Source of the DNA: JACKCR01 sp041390305
GTDB taxonomy: Bacteria; Eisenbacteria; RBG-16-71-46; CAIMUX01
Assembly: GCA_041390305.1 (NCBI GenBank)
Contig: JAWKQE010000009.1
Span: 1 to 64,000, forward strand
Direction of reading: 5' to 3'
DNA length: 64,000 nucleotides
The notes beneath the pieces are model-generated. The model was not told the origin of the DNA and ran no database searches. It worked only from the letters and a program-made list of their open reading frames with translations. This document shows positions 1 to 9,681 of this stretch, one piece after another. A program made the translations under genes and the position numbers. The stretch's first letter is position 1. Each line of letters starts with the position of its first letter.

Positions 1-237
1 GAGCATGTCGAAGAGCAGGTCGGGATCCTTGACCCCAGCTCCCTGGACCAGACGATCGGTCAGTTCTCTCAGGACTTCGTCTTTGGTCCACGACTCCAGC
101 TCTGCACAGAACAGATTGGGATCGAAGTAATTAAGGATGGTCGTAACCTCGCGAAGAGATTCAGGAACGTAACGGACTTCGATTCCGGAGAATATCCAAG
201 CCCGACGAGGGCCGACAACCAGCAAATGCCGCAGCAT
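1..237 (-). CDS. PTS EIIA (PtsN)-like domain protein, cut by window edge
   Basis: An open frame of 79 codons runs off the left edge. Its last visible stretch, TKDEVLRELTDRLV followed by VKDPDLLFDML, resembles the first helices of PTS enzyme IIA type-2 (PtsN-like) domains, which carry a phosphorylatable histidine further downstream; that residue lies outside the window. The first 30 residues do not resemble the family and the start at 237 is only the furthest upstream ATG; a downstream start is possible. The bases between about 100 and 230 are less GC-rich than the neighbouring Bat operon. It lies about 100 bases downstream of the batD/E stop and could be cotranscribed with it. Family assignment is moderate. 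Confidence 0.5.
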   Translation of the reverse strand, partial: MLRHLLVVGPRRAWIFSGIEVRYVPESLREVTTILNYFDPNLFCAELESWTKDEVLRELTDRLVQGAGVKDPDLLFDML

Positions 238-334
238 GTCGCCCGGCGTGACTCGGCTGGCAGTTCGGCGGATCTCGTCGAAGTCGAGTCGACGAGATCC
301 GGCACTTTGCCGGGCGCGAGGGAGCGATCCGGCT

Positions 335-3049
335 TCAGGGGCGGCCCACGCGGGCGGTTCCGCCGACGTCCGTCCAGCCACGGAGTTCGTCCGAATAGAG
401 CACCTCGACGAATCCGGGCGCCTCGCGTCCGGTGCGGAAGAGCGTCCCTTCCGGCAGATGGAACTCCACCGTCGCCTTTCCGTCCGGATTGCTCCGCACG
501 GGCGCGCTCTGTGTGACCACGACCGCGTCCGGACGGGTCCCGGCCTGGATGGCGAGCACGCCCACCCAGGCCAGCCCGGCGATCCAGACCACGCCCAGTA
601 GCAGTCCGAGGAAGATTCCTCCGCGACCGATCGAGCGGCGGTAGATCAGCCAGGCCCCCCAGGCGGCCAGAGCCCACCAGATCCCGGTGACCCAGGGCAG
701 TGCGCGACGGAGTGGGAAGTGATCCCTGGAGGCCGCCAGGGCCTCGAGGACGGCGTTGCTCTCCACCTCGGGCGCGCTCTCGATGTCCCGGCGCGCGAGC
801 TCGAGGTTCGACTGGAGGTCGGGGTCCCCGGGCGCGAGCCGACGCCCACTCTCGTAGGCATGGACGGCACGGCCCTTCTCCCCCGCCCGGAAGCTCGCGT
901 TCCCGAGGTTGAGCCACACGGAAGGAGACTCGTACCCCCCGCGAAGCACCTGCCGGTAGAGGTCGGCGGCCTGCCGCGCGTCGCCCGCCCGGAACGCCTC
1001 GTTGCCGGCGAGGAAGAGCGCTTCGGCTTCTTCCTTGCTGAGGCGAGCGGCTTCGATCCCGTTCGATCCGACGGCGGTGGTACGTAGTTCCGCGTCGGCC
1101 GACTGCGCTCCACCTTCGAGGGCCGACGTCGTGTCGTGGGCCGTGTCCGCCGCGGCGTCCGCGCCCGATCGAGCCTGCGCAGACGTTCCGACCTGCGCCA
1201 CGGCCGCGGTGGCGGCGAGTGCGAGGCCGAGAAGGAGCGTCGCGGTCACGCCGGGCCCGCCCGGGCCGGTCCGGCCGTTCCTCTGCCCGCCGGATGCCGG
1301 ACGCTTCTCGAGTTCCACGGCGACGAGACGCGACCGCTCCAGGAGGTCCTCGGTCTGCCCGGGATCTCCGGGGGCGAACCGCGCGAAGTCGAGTGCGGAG
1401 AGCAGCTCTCCGAACTGGGTGACGACGCCATCGGGGAATCCCTCCGCGCGGAGGCGGTCGTTGAGCTCGGTGCGGGTCCGCCCGCGCAGGGCGAAGCCGA
1501 AACGCGTCTCCACGTACCGGGTCCAGATCTCGTCGAGACGACGGAGCCGTTCGGCGGGGTCCGCGTCCACCTTCGCCAGGGCCTGGATCTCCTTCCGGAG
1601 CCGGCCCGGGGCGCGCTCCCGCGCGAGGCGATCGCGGTGGAGGTACTCGTGTTCCTTCCGGCGACGGGCGATCCAGGCCGCGGCGAGGAGCGCGAGCGGG
1701 CCGGTCTCGAGCATCCAGAACGATCCGTGCCTCCAGGGCGCGCCCGTTCCGATTGGGCGGAGCTTCGCGTCGTCCCGGATCGCGCGCAGGTCCCATCCGA
1801 GCCGCGTGACCGGACCGCCGTCCGCGATTCCCGTACCTGGGGTGACGGACACGGTGACCGAGTCACTCGAAAGCGTCTCGTAGGTGCCGCCCGGCACCCG
1901 GAAGTACGACAGCTCGAGCGGCGGGATGATCAGTTGCCCGGTCGTTTCCGGCACGAGCACGAACTGGAACGTCTTCTTGCCGCCGAGCCGGTCGTCGTCA
2001 TGGGACGGGGTCACGACCGGAGCCGCGCCGTCGAACGTGCGGAACCCCGGGATCTCCGGGACCGTGGGCGGGCCGATCGCGGCGATGTTCCCGACCCCAT
2101 CGAGCGTGTAGGAGAGCGTGACCGGTTCGTTCTGCTCGACCTCGGTCCGGTCGATCTTGGGGCGCAGTCGGAAGGAGCCAACGCCGCCGGTGAACGTCTC
2201 TGGCTTCGGCCTCGGGAGCGGCATCACTTCGACCGTCACCGGACGGCTCTTCAGCACGACCTCGTGTTCCTCGAAGAGGCCGAAGAGGTCGAACGGATCG
2301 CGCCGTCCTCCGCGCGAGCGCCGTTCCTGAACGACGCAGCGCAGCGTGGCCGGGCCGATCTCGAGCGTTCCGGTTTGCGTCGGAAAGAGCCCGTAGACGA
2401 GCTCGGTGATCTGGTAGGTCCGTCCGTCGATCGTGGCGGTGGACGTCCGCTGGGGCGGGATTTCCTCGCGGAGGAACCCCTGCGTGGACGGAGGCGTCTC
2501 CAGCTGCGTCTCCAGCACGCGGTATCCGACCGCCTGACAGAAGCGGAGGCGGAGCGTGACCTGCTGCCCCGCGTAGACCTTGGCCTTGTCGATCTTCGCT
2601 TCGACGAAGACCGGATCGGCACCCGCGAAACCGCCACCGGGCGCGGCCGAACCGGCTCCTTCAGACGCAGGTGGAGGCGTCCCGGCCGCGACGATCTGGA
2701 GCTTCGACTTCCCGCTCCGGAGCGTCTCCTTGCCGACCTGCACCTCGACCGACCGACCGTGTACTCGCCGGCCTTGTCGCCCTGGACGAGGAACTGAACG
2801 TGATCGAACGGCTCATCTTGCCGTTCACGAGCGAGAAGTTCGTCTGCTGCCCGGCCCGGCGGAAGCGGAGCCCGTCGACCGGCGGAATGCGCGGCTCCGT
2901 CGATCGACGTCGCGCCCTCGATCGTCACCCCGAGCCTCGATCGACCGTCTCACCTGCGCGGCCTGGGGCCGAACCGCAAGCTGTACGGATGCGGCCCAGA
3001 CCCAGGACGGGACGACCAGGCGAGCGCACAGAGCAGCAGCGTTCTGCAT
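335..3049 (-). CDS. batD: BatD-BatE fusion protein (aerotolerance operon), frameshifted near the N terminus
   Basis: The intact part (stop at 335, open to about 2745) encodes BatD-type Ig-like domains, a membrane segment near APLALLAAAWIA-type sequence, a cytoplasmic DUF4381-like stretch, and then, without a stop, a BatE module: a second hydrophobic segment (VTATLLLGLALAATAA), TPR repeats (AEALFLAGNEAFRAGD, WLNLGNASFRAGEKGRA), two more membrane segments and an SH3-like tail. The ATG at 3049 begins a signal peptide (MQNAAALCARLVVPSWVWA) and overlaps the batB/C end region. Between about 2744 and 2940 the BatD signature is split over three frames: VTIEGATSIDG, then PRIPPVDGLRF with NFSLVNGKMSRSITF, then FLVQGDKAGEYTVG; at least four single-base losses explain it. 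BatD and BatE are usually separate genes, so the fusion is unusual unless an indel removed a stop. Confidence 0.85.
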
Positions 3050-3054
3050 CACGC

Positions 3055-5110
3055 TCACCAGTCCTTCTCCACCTTCCTCGTCTTCGCGGCCGCCTTCATC
3101 CGCTCCGCCTGGAGCTGCATCTCCTGCTGCCCGAGTGCTTCGAGCAGACGACGGGCCTCCTCGGGGCTGATCGGGAGCTCTTCCTGCCCTCGCCTCCAGG
3201 AGGCGGCTGCTCGGCCTGGTCCTTGCTGATCCTGCTGCCCCTGATCCTGCTGCTGGTCGTCCTGACCTTGCTGCTGGTCCTGTTGCTCCTGGTCCTGCTG
3301 TTGCTGCTGATCCTGATCCTGCTGCTGATCCTGGCTGTCTTGGTTCTGGTCCTGATCCTGCGGGTCCTGCTGGTCCTGACTCTGTTGGTCCTGCTGATCC
3401 TGGTCCTGTTGCTGCTGATCCTTGATTCTGTTGCTGTTGCTGTTGCTGGTCCTGCTGCTGATCCTGGTTCTGCTGGTCTTGCTGGTCCTGGTTCTGCTGA
3501 TCCTGATTCTGGTCCTGGTTCTGCTGCGACGAGTCGGGAGGACCGCGGAGGAGACGGTCGACGATCTCGAAGTTCGTCTTGGCGTCGCGATCACTCGGGT
3601 CGTGGATCACGCCATCCGGAACGACCTCACGAGCCGCCTCGAGATCACCCTTCTTCACCTGCACGTCTCCGAGGTTGTAGAACGCGCGGGCGCGGAGCTT
3701 GGGATCGTCGGCACGGAGGGCGCGCTGGAGGGACGACTCGCTCGGATCGAGTTCGCGGGTCTGATAGAGCGTCGTCCCGAGGTTGTAGTCGACGCGCGGG
3801 TCGTCCGGATTCTCCCGCCCGTAGGCCTCGTAGAAGTCGCGCGCCGCCTCGAACTCACCCTTCCCATAGGCGGAGGTGCCTTCGTCGGCGTAGGCGTCGG
3901 TGGGGCCGAACCAGCGTGCGATGGCACCGAAGCCGACACGGGAAGCACCAATGCCCACACCCGGCGCTCCGCCGGACCAGCCGCTCGCGCCTGACCCTTC
4001 GCATGCGGCGGACGATCCACCGACGCCGAGTCCCGTCAGACCCAGGAGCAGCGTCGCGGTCGTCGCCGTCGCCGTCGCCACACGAAGGAGACGCCGTCGG
4101 GCACGCCCGAACCGTTTCCGCGTTCCGATGAGCCAGTCGAGGAGGAGGAGGAAGAGCGCGGCCGCGACGAAGTAGCCGTACCGGTCCTCGAACTCCGTGG
4201 CCCAACCGCCCTCGAGTTCGCGCTCCTCCATCGACTCGATCTCCTCGTAGAGACGGTCGAGCGCGAGTCCACCGGAGCCACCGTCGAAGTAACGCCCGCC
4301 CGTGGTCCGGCAGAGTGCTTCGAGCGTGGCCGCGTCACACTTCGTCAGGATGACCTCACCGTTCCGGTCCCGCTTGTAGTCCTTCACGTTCCCGCGGGCG
4401 TCGCGGACCGGGATCGGCTCACCCTTCGCGGTCCCGATGCCGACCGCGAACACCTTGACGCCCGCGTCCACCGCGCGCTCCGCCGCGGCCTGGACGTCGC
4501 CTTCGTGATCCTCACCATCCGTGATCAGAACGACGGCCTGGAAGTCTTCGGCGTCCGACACCTCGTGCGCCTTCACCGCCACGTCGACGGCCCGCGCGAT
4601 CGCGGTCCCTGGGATCGGGACGAGCCCCGTATCCATGTAGCGGAGGAACATCCGGGCCGCGCCGTAGTCGAGCGTGAGCGGACACTGGACGAACGCGTCG
4701 CCGGCAAAGGCAACGAGACCGATCCGGTCGCCCTTCAGTCGGTCGATGAGCGATCCGATCTCCTGCTTCGCACGCGTGATCCGATCCGGCGAGAGATCCT
4801 CCGCGAGCATCGACTCCGAGACGTCGAGCGCAACGATCACGTCGATTCCGGACTTCTTCATCTCGACGACCCGGCTGCCCACCTGGGGACGCGCCGCTGC
4901 CACCGCAAGGAATGCGCCGGCCAGGAGTACGAGCACCGCCTTCACGTACGGGGCCCAGACGCGCCGGTCCGGCACCATGCGGGACCAGAGCGGATGTCCG
5001 CACCACCTGGCCAGGTCCGCTTCGGCCCGCCGGATGCGGAAGATCCACCAGATCCCGAGGATCGGAAGGATCCAGAGGAGGTGGAGGAATTCCGGGGCTG
5101 CGAATCTCAT
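3055..5110 (-). CDS. batB: BatB-BatC fusion: von Willebrand A membrane protein with TPR and Gln/Asp-rich tail, one frameshift
   Basis: Residues 1-75 hold two membrane segments; a von Willebrand A domain follows with an intact MIDAS start (DVSES, residues 96-100) and later TDGEDHEGD. A third membrane segment sits near residue 320. The C-terminal half is BatC-like: signal-like hydrophobic patch, TPRs (DYNLGTTLYQTRELD, FYNLGDVQVKKGDL), then a long Gln/Asp/Asn tract. At 3420-3421 one extra C switches the frame inside this tract; removing it joins the upstream frame to the one ending ISPEEARRLLEALGQQEMQ...KVEKDW at 3055, the classic BatC end. Without the correction the frame reads on to 2825. It lies 16 bases after the batA stop and its end is within a few bases of the batD start, so translation is probably coupled. 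Confidence 0.88.
3230..3535 (-). repeat. CAG/GAT-type codon repeat encoding a Gln/Asp/Asn tract in batB/C
   Basis: About 300 bases of near-perfect alternation of CTGGTC, CTGCTG and CTGATC on the plus strand, read on the minus strand as DQQ, NQDQ and QQQ runs. Such tracts are prone to replication slippage and sequencing error; the one-base insertion at 3420-3421 lies inside it. On the plus strand the same bases give a spurious leucine-rich pseudo-membrane ORF. Confidence 0.9.
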
Positions 5111-5126
5111 CGTTCCTTCCCTCGCG

Positions 5127-6113
5127 CTACGGCAGACGCCGGAGGAATGCGAGTCCAGTGACCAGTTCGAGGAGGAGGAGTCCGAGCGCGGGAAGGAGGA
5201 ACCGGTTCCCGACGTCCGAGTAGTTCACCCACTCCCGCGTCTCGATCACGGTCTTCTCCAGCGCATCGATCCGTGAGTAGATCCCGGCGAGCGACTCCGC
5301 GTCGGTCGCCCGGAAGTACTTCCCTTCCGTGATGTCCGCGATCTGGGTCAGGGTCTCTTCGTCGACCTGGGCCGGCATCGAGACGTAGTGCTTGCCGAAG
5401 ACCGGATCCTCGACCGGGAACGGAGCCTCGTCCCGATCCCCGACTCCGATCGTGTAGACACGAACACCGAGCGAGTGCGCGAGCTCCGCGGCAGTGATCG
5501 GGTCGATCGTCCCCGCGTTGTTCCGTCCGTCCGTCAGCACGATGAGGACGCGGCTCTTCGCCTCCACGTCCTTGAGGCGATTGACGCCGTTCGCGATCGC
5601 CATCCCGATCGCAGTCCCGTCCTGGATGTCGCCGAAGTCGATCTCGTCGATGAGGCGGTCGATGACCGCGTAGTCGGTCGTGAGGGGACACTGCGTGAAG
5701 CTGTTCGACGCGAAGACGACGAGCCCGATCCGGTCCGTCTTCCGCCCCGCCACGAACTTCTTCGCCTCCTCCTTCGCGACGTGGAGGCGGTTCTTCGGCT
5801 GGAAGTCCTCCGCCTTCATGCTCGACGAGATGTCGATCGCGAGGACGATGTCGATCCCCTCGCTCGTCACCTCCACCTCGTTCTCCCCTGTCCGCGGACG
5901 CGCGAGCGCGACGATGAGGAGGCAGAGAGACGCGAGGCGGAGCCAGGGTAGGGCAGCCGCGCCGACCGTACGCCAGGTCCTCCGTGCCGGCACGACGTCC
6001 ACGCTCGAAAACGCGACCGGCGCGTTCATCCGGCGACGCCGGTAGTGACGCCAGGCGAAGAGAAGCGGCGGCAGCAGGAGGAGCCAGAGCAGCTGCGGAT
6101 AGGCGAAGCTCAT
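5127..6113 (-). CDS. batA: BatA: von Willebrand A domain membrane protein
   Basis: A 328-residue protein beginning MSFAYPQLLWLLLLPPLLF, with two N-terminal membrane helices, a von Willebrand A domain with MIDAS DISSS at residues 94-98 and LTDGRNNAG further on, and a C-terminal membrane helix. This is the standard BatA layout (about 330 residues). The ATG at 6113 overlaps the upstream gene's stop as ATGA. In the MoxR/Bat systems of other bacteria BatA and BatB are thought to form a periplasm-facing complex with BatD, linked to MoxR ATPase activity and stress or oxygen tolerance; that role is inferred from the operon. Confidence 0.93.
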   Translation of the reverse strand: MSFAYPQLLWLLLLPPLLFAWRHYRRRRMNAPVAFSSVDVVPARRTWRTVGAAALPWLRLASLCLLIVALARPRTGENEVEVTSEGIDIVLAIDISSSMKAEDFQPKNRLHVAKEEAKKFVAGRKTDRIGLVVFASNSFTQCPLTTDYAVIDRLIDEIDFGDIQDGTAIGMAIANGVNRLKDVEAKSRVLIVLTDGRNNAGTIDPITAAELAHSLGVRVYTIGVGDRDEAPFPVEDPVFGKHYVSMPAQVDEETLTQIADITEGKYFRATDAESLAGIYSRIDALEKTVIETREWVNYSDVGNRFLLPALGLLLLELVTGLAFLRRLP

Positions 6114-7348
6114 CGCGGCTCCTCCCCGGGCGACGGCACGGATGGCGTAGGCGACGTCGAGGGCGCGGGCGGAACTGGCGAGACAGACGAAACCGGCGAT
6201 GCGGCGGGCGTCGGCGGCGTGGGCGGAACCGGCGGCACAGTCGGAACCGGCGAGACAGACGGAACTGGCGAGACAGACGAAACCGGCGATGCGGCGGGCG
6301 CCGGCGGCGTGGGCGGAACCGGCGGTAGGGACATCGCCTCGACCCGCGCTCGTTCCGCGGCTTCCTTCGTCGACCGCGCTACCCACTCCGACGCTTCCTC
6401 CGCCGCGCGCGCCGCGTCGGCCGCGAGGGGGTCCATCTTCGCGAACTTGACGAGGTCTCCTTCGCGGAGCCACCTGCGGAGCCAGTCGACGTCGGCGGCG
6501 TTCCATCTCCGATCGGCGCGTACCGCATCGACGATCTCGCGCTCGGTCTCCTCGACCGCGGGAATGCCGAACCGTCCTTCCACGTAGCGGCGGAGGAGGA
6601 GCGAGAGCTCGGCGTAGTACTCCTTGAACTCGCCCTGTTCGACGAACTTCTTCGCCACGAGCGCGTCGAGTCCCTTCCGGAACGCGAGCTCCGGAGGCAG
6701 CTTCGGCGCTGCTGGCTTTGCGATCGGCTGCTCCACTGCGGTTGGCTTCCTCCGAAGATAGCGGAGCGCGAGCCACGTGAGCAGTGCGACCGCGACCGCT
6801 CCGAGCAGGATCCAGAGCCAGAGCCGCGACGGGACGAGTTCCTCCGGTCCCTTCGCATCTCGGATCTGCGCGAGTGCGCCCTGCTGGTCTCCGGCGCCGA
6901 TCTTCGCGACCACCGAGTCCGGGAGGACGCTCGCCACCGTCGCGAGGAGCGAGTCACTGTACGCGACGAACGTATCCCCTTCGGCCGAGACCCAGAGAAG
7001 TGGAATCGGCGTCAGGCCGATCCGCCCGGTCCGGAACGCGGTGAGTCGGAGCCGACGCGAGAACGAAACGCGCAGCTCATCCTCCCCCGGCGCCCGCTTC
7101 TCCGCGGCGACCGGCAGGTCCTCGCTGCCGAGCAACGTGAACGGCCCGACCGAGTCCGCGAAGCTCGGGACGAGGAGCTCACCGCCGGCGGGAGCAGACC
7201 CTTCGAGGACGAGCGCAATCGGGTCGCCCACCGTGAGCGTGTCGGGGACGATCTCCGCGCGGAACTGGAGCGCGGCCGTCGGCGTCCACTCCGCGCGCGC
7301 AGGGCCGGCCGCGAGCAGTAACGCGCAGTGCGAGAGCCGCGCCCGCAT
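6110..7348 (-). CDS. Exported BatD-like / DUF4381-type membrane protein with Pro-rich tail
   Basis: A 412-residue protein with a cleavable signal (MRARLSHCALLLAAGPARAEW), a BatD-like beta domain (IVPDTLTVGDPIALVLEG, RLRLTAFRTGRIGLTPIP), one membrane helix (LWLWILLGAVAVALLTWLAL) and a cytoplasmic domain of the DUF4381 kind (EFKEYYAELSLLLRRYVEGRFG). It ends in about 60 residues of Pro/Ser/Val repeats. The start chosen is the ATG at 7348, which gives the signal peptide; the frame is open further upstream only because an indel fuses it to the end of the DUF58 gene. Its stop overlaps batA. Position between DUF58 and batA is the usual place for this membrane partner. Confidence 0.85.
   Translation of the reverse strand: MRARLSHCALLLAAGPARAEWTPTAALQFRAEIVPDTLTVGDPIALVLEGSAPAGGELLVPSFADSVGPFTLLGSEDLPVAAEKRAPGEDELRVSFSRRLRLTAFRTGRIGLTPIPLLWVSAEGDTFVAYSDSLLATVASVLPDSVVAKIGAGDQQGALAQIRDAKGPEELVPSRLWLWILLGAVAVALLTWLALRYLRRKPTAVEQPIAKPAAPKLPPELAFRKGLDALVAKKFVEQGEFKEYYAELSLLLRRYVEGRFGIPAVEETEREIVDAVRADRRWNAADVDWLRRWLREGDLVKFAKMDPLAADAARAAEEASEWVARSTKEAAERARVEAMSLPPVPPTPPAPAASPVSSVSPVPSVSPVPTVPPVPPTPPTPAASPVSSVSPVPPAPSTSPTPSVPSPGEEPR
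6125..6330 (-). repeat. 90-bp in-frame duplication in the Pro-rich tail
   Basis: A block starting GGCGAGACAGACGAAACC on the plus strand occurs at about 6178 and again at about 6268, 90 bases apart, with very few differences. It encodes a repeated PTPPAPAASPVSSVSPVP-like tail of the preceding membrane protein. The length is a multiple of three, so the frame is preserved. Confidence 0.85.
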
Positions 7349-8304
7349 CACCTGCCCTCCGCGCGGCGCCGGATCGGCGTTGGAAGTAGCGGTGGAGCGG
7401 TTGGATGTAGTCACCGTCCATCGGAGCGCAACACCGGCTGGACGCCCGCCCGTCGCATCGAGTCCGGGAGGTCGACTTCGAGTCGACGGTGGAACCGGGC
7501 CGCCGTTCTCCCGCGTTGCGCGGTCGGACGTGTCGATGTGCGCCGGACAGATCTCGAGGTCTTCCACCTCGACCAGGCCGACGTTCGGAAGTTCGCGTTC
7601 CGCCGGATCGATGAGGACGAGCGGAATGAGATCGTGGCGACGCGCGGTCACCGCGAGTGCCGTCTCGTAGCCTTGGTCGAGGAAGTCGAGACGACGAAGA
7701 CGATGCTCCGCCGCTTCTGGATCCGCGCGATCAGCTCGAGCCCTTCGGCGAGCGACGTCTTCCGTCCGGCCGGACGCCCGAAGAGCACTTCACGCACGAC
7801 GCGGAGGACATGGCTCCGTCCCTTGCCGGGCGGCACCCACTGTTCGACCCGGTCCGTGACGAGGCAGCACCCGACCTTGTCGCCGTTCGCGATCGCGGAG
7901 AAGGCGAGCGTCGCGACGAGCTCGGCCTGGACTTCGGCGCGGCTCCGATCCTTCGAACCGAACCGGGTCGAGGCGGACTGGTCCACGAGGAAGACGACCG
8001 AGAGCTCCCGTTCCTCGTGGAAGACTTTGACGAACGGGTTCTGCATCCGCGCGGAGACGTTCCGGTCGATCGTCCGGACGTCGTCCCCGGGGACATACTC
8101 CCGCACTTCGGAGAACTCGATGCCGAGCCCCTTGAACGCGGAGTGATACTCGCCGCCGAAGATGTCCTGGACGAGACGGCGACTGCCCAGCTCGATCCGG
8201 CGCACGCCGCGAAGCACGCGGAGCGCGGCCTCTTCGTCGTCCTCGTTCGCGGCGAGACGCGCGGCTCCGACGACCAGAAGAGGTCGTCTTTCGGATCGAC
8301 TCAA
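7348..8304 (-). CDS. DUF58 domain protein of the MoxR/Bat operon, frameshifted in its last third
   Basis: The first 200 codons show the DUF58 core: RRLVQDIFGGEYHSAFKG, EFSEVREYVPGDDVRTID and the degenerate von Willebrand strand VVFLVDQSAS. The start is a TTG at 8304 overlapping the moxR stop. At about 7687-7690 one G has been lost from a TCGGAC context: the frame reads VVSTSSTK where VVSDFLDQGYETALAVTARRHDL continues in the next frame. A further break lies between about 7430 and 7510, after DTSDRATREN, and the typical DUF58 end DGDYIQPLHRYFQRR appears in a third frame near 7370-7415. A TGA at 7348-7350 overlapping the next ATG is the probable true stop; the end coordinate is therefore approximate. 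Confidence 0.82.
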
Positions 8305-9323
8305 CTATCTCGATTCCGTTCCATTCCGGTGCGCTCCCGGATCACGGCACGGCCACGGTCTAGGATCTTCCGCGCCAGGTCCTCGGACGTGACCTCCTTG
8401 GCCGCCTCGTAGGTGATGAGGATCCGGTGCCGGAAGACGTCGAGCGCGAGCGCCTTCACGTCCTCGGGCGTCACGTAGGCACGGCCTTCGAGGAAGGCAT
8501 GGGCCCGCGCGGCCTGGAGGAGGAAGAGCCCGGCCCGGGGCGAAGCGCCGAATGCGATCAGCTCCTTCACCTTGAGCCCGTAGTCCTCGGGACGGCGCGT
8601 GGCGGCGACGAGATCGAGCACGTACTCCCGGATCTTCTCGTCGATGTAGATCATCCGGACCGCGTCGCGGAGCCCGAGAATCCTGGCCGCGTCGGCCACC
8701 GGACGGACTTCTGGGAGACGGGTCCCGGACATCTGGGCGAGGATCTGCCGCTCTTCGTCCTTGCTCGGATAGTCGACCCGCAGCTTCAGCATGAACCGGT
8801 CGACCTGGGCTTCCGGAAGCGGATAGGTCCCTTCCTGCTCGATCGGGTTCTGCGTCGCGAGCACGAGGAACGGCTTGGGGAGCGTGTAGGTCTCCTGCCC
8901 GAGGGTGACCTGCTTCTCCTGCATCGCTTCGAGGAGCGCGGACTGCACCTTCGCAGGCGCGCGGTTGATCTCGTCCGCGAGGACGACGCTCGCGAACACG
9001 GGCCCCTTCCGCGTGTCGAACTCCCCCGTCTTCGGGTTGTAGACGAGCGTTCCCGTGAGATCCGCGGGCAGGAGGTCCGGCGTGAACTGGATCCGCGAGA
9101 ACGGAACGTCGAGCGCCTGGGCGAGCGTCTTCACCGAAAGGGTCTTGGCGAGTCCGGGCACGCCCTCGAGGAGAATGTGTCCGTCGGCGAGTAGAGAGAT
9201 CACGAGGCTCTGGAGGAGATGCTTCTGGCCGACCACGACCTTGTTCATCTCCGCGAGCAGACTCCGTGTGATCTCGGACTCCCGCTCCACCGCCGCCTGG
9301 ATCTCGCGTATCTCAGGATGCAC
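8301..9323 (-). CDS. moxR: MoxR-family AAA+ ATPase
   Basis: A 340-residue AAA+ ATPase with Walker A GVPGLAKT (residues 54-61), Walker B ADEINRAP around residue 117, the MoxR signature ATQNPIEQEGTYPLPEAQ-DRF and the C-terminal lid (GASPRAG). The start taken is the GTG at 9323, eight bases behind GAGGAGG; an in-frame ATG at 9422 would add 33 non-conserved residues. It is first in the Bat operon and probably acts as its ATP-driven chaperone. The protein appears complete. Confidence 0.93.
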   Translation of the reverse strand: MHPEIREIQAAVERESEITRSLLAEMNKVVVGQKHLLQSLVISLLADGHILLEGVPGLAKTLSVKTLAQALDVPFSRIQFTPDLLPADLTGTLVYNPKTGEFDTRKGPVFASVVLADEINRAPAKVQSALLEAMQEKQVTLGQETYTLPKPFLVLATQNPIEQEGTYPLPEAQVDRFMLKLRVDYPSKDEERQILAQMSGTRLPEVRPVADAARILGLRDAVRMIYIDEKIREYVLDLVAATRRPEDYGLKVKELIAFGASPRAGLFLLQAARAHAFLEGRAYVTPEDVKALALDVFRHRILITYEAAKEVTSEDLARKILDRGRAVIRERTGMERNRDS

Positions 9324-9681
9324 CGCTTCCTCCTCCTCTGGCCCGGTCCGGCTCGTCCTGCCGGCTCTCGTCTCGTCCGTCACCTGGCGCCTCCGGAACC
9401 GTCCGGCAGAGTTTTTCGCCAACGGCCGATGTACGCATTCCGAAGCGTGAGGTTCCCGATCCGTGCCCGTCTCCTGAAAAGGTCATCTGACCTTCCCCTT
9501 CTGGGGAGCGAGACTCATCGAGGTCCCGCCCGCTCTGATCGCTGTCCCGACCGAACGGGCCGGTCGGATCCCAGAACTCCCCAGATCGGGCGCAACACGT
9601 CCCCCCGTTCCCGTTCACACAGGAACGTGCAATCACCCTGCCAAAGCGTCTCGCGAATGCTCCAGGCTCTTCCCCAGCCTG
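9324..9681. other. Intergenic region moxR-glyA with two inverted repeats
   Basis: No gene was found in these 358 bases. Two inverted repeats stand out: AAGGTCA-TC-TGACCTT at 9479-9494, operator-like and about 155 bases upstream of moxR; and CCGACC-N9-GGTCGG at 9547-9567, which could be part of a terminator for glyA although no T-run follows it. No confident promoter was identified for moxR. Confidence 0.5.

Noticed and set aside
1002..2797. Long plus-strand ORFs opposite batD/E
   Set aside because: High GC makes long antisense frames; they have Arg/Gly/Ala-rich composition and no recognisable domain, whereas the minus strand encodes Bat proteins.
2671..4131. Plus-strand leucine-rich membrane protein ORF
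   Set aside because: It is the complement of the Gln/Asp codon tract of batB/C; no start context or family similarity.
9324..9422. Upstream extension of MoxR to the ATG at 9422
   Set aside because: The GTG at 9323 has a strong ribosome site and begins the conserved sequence.
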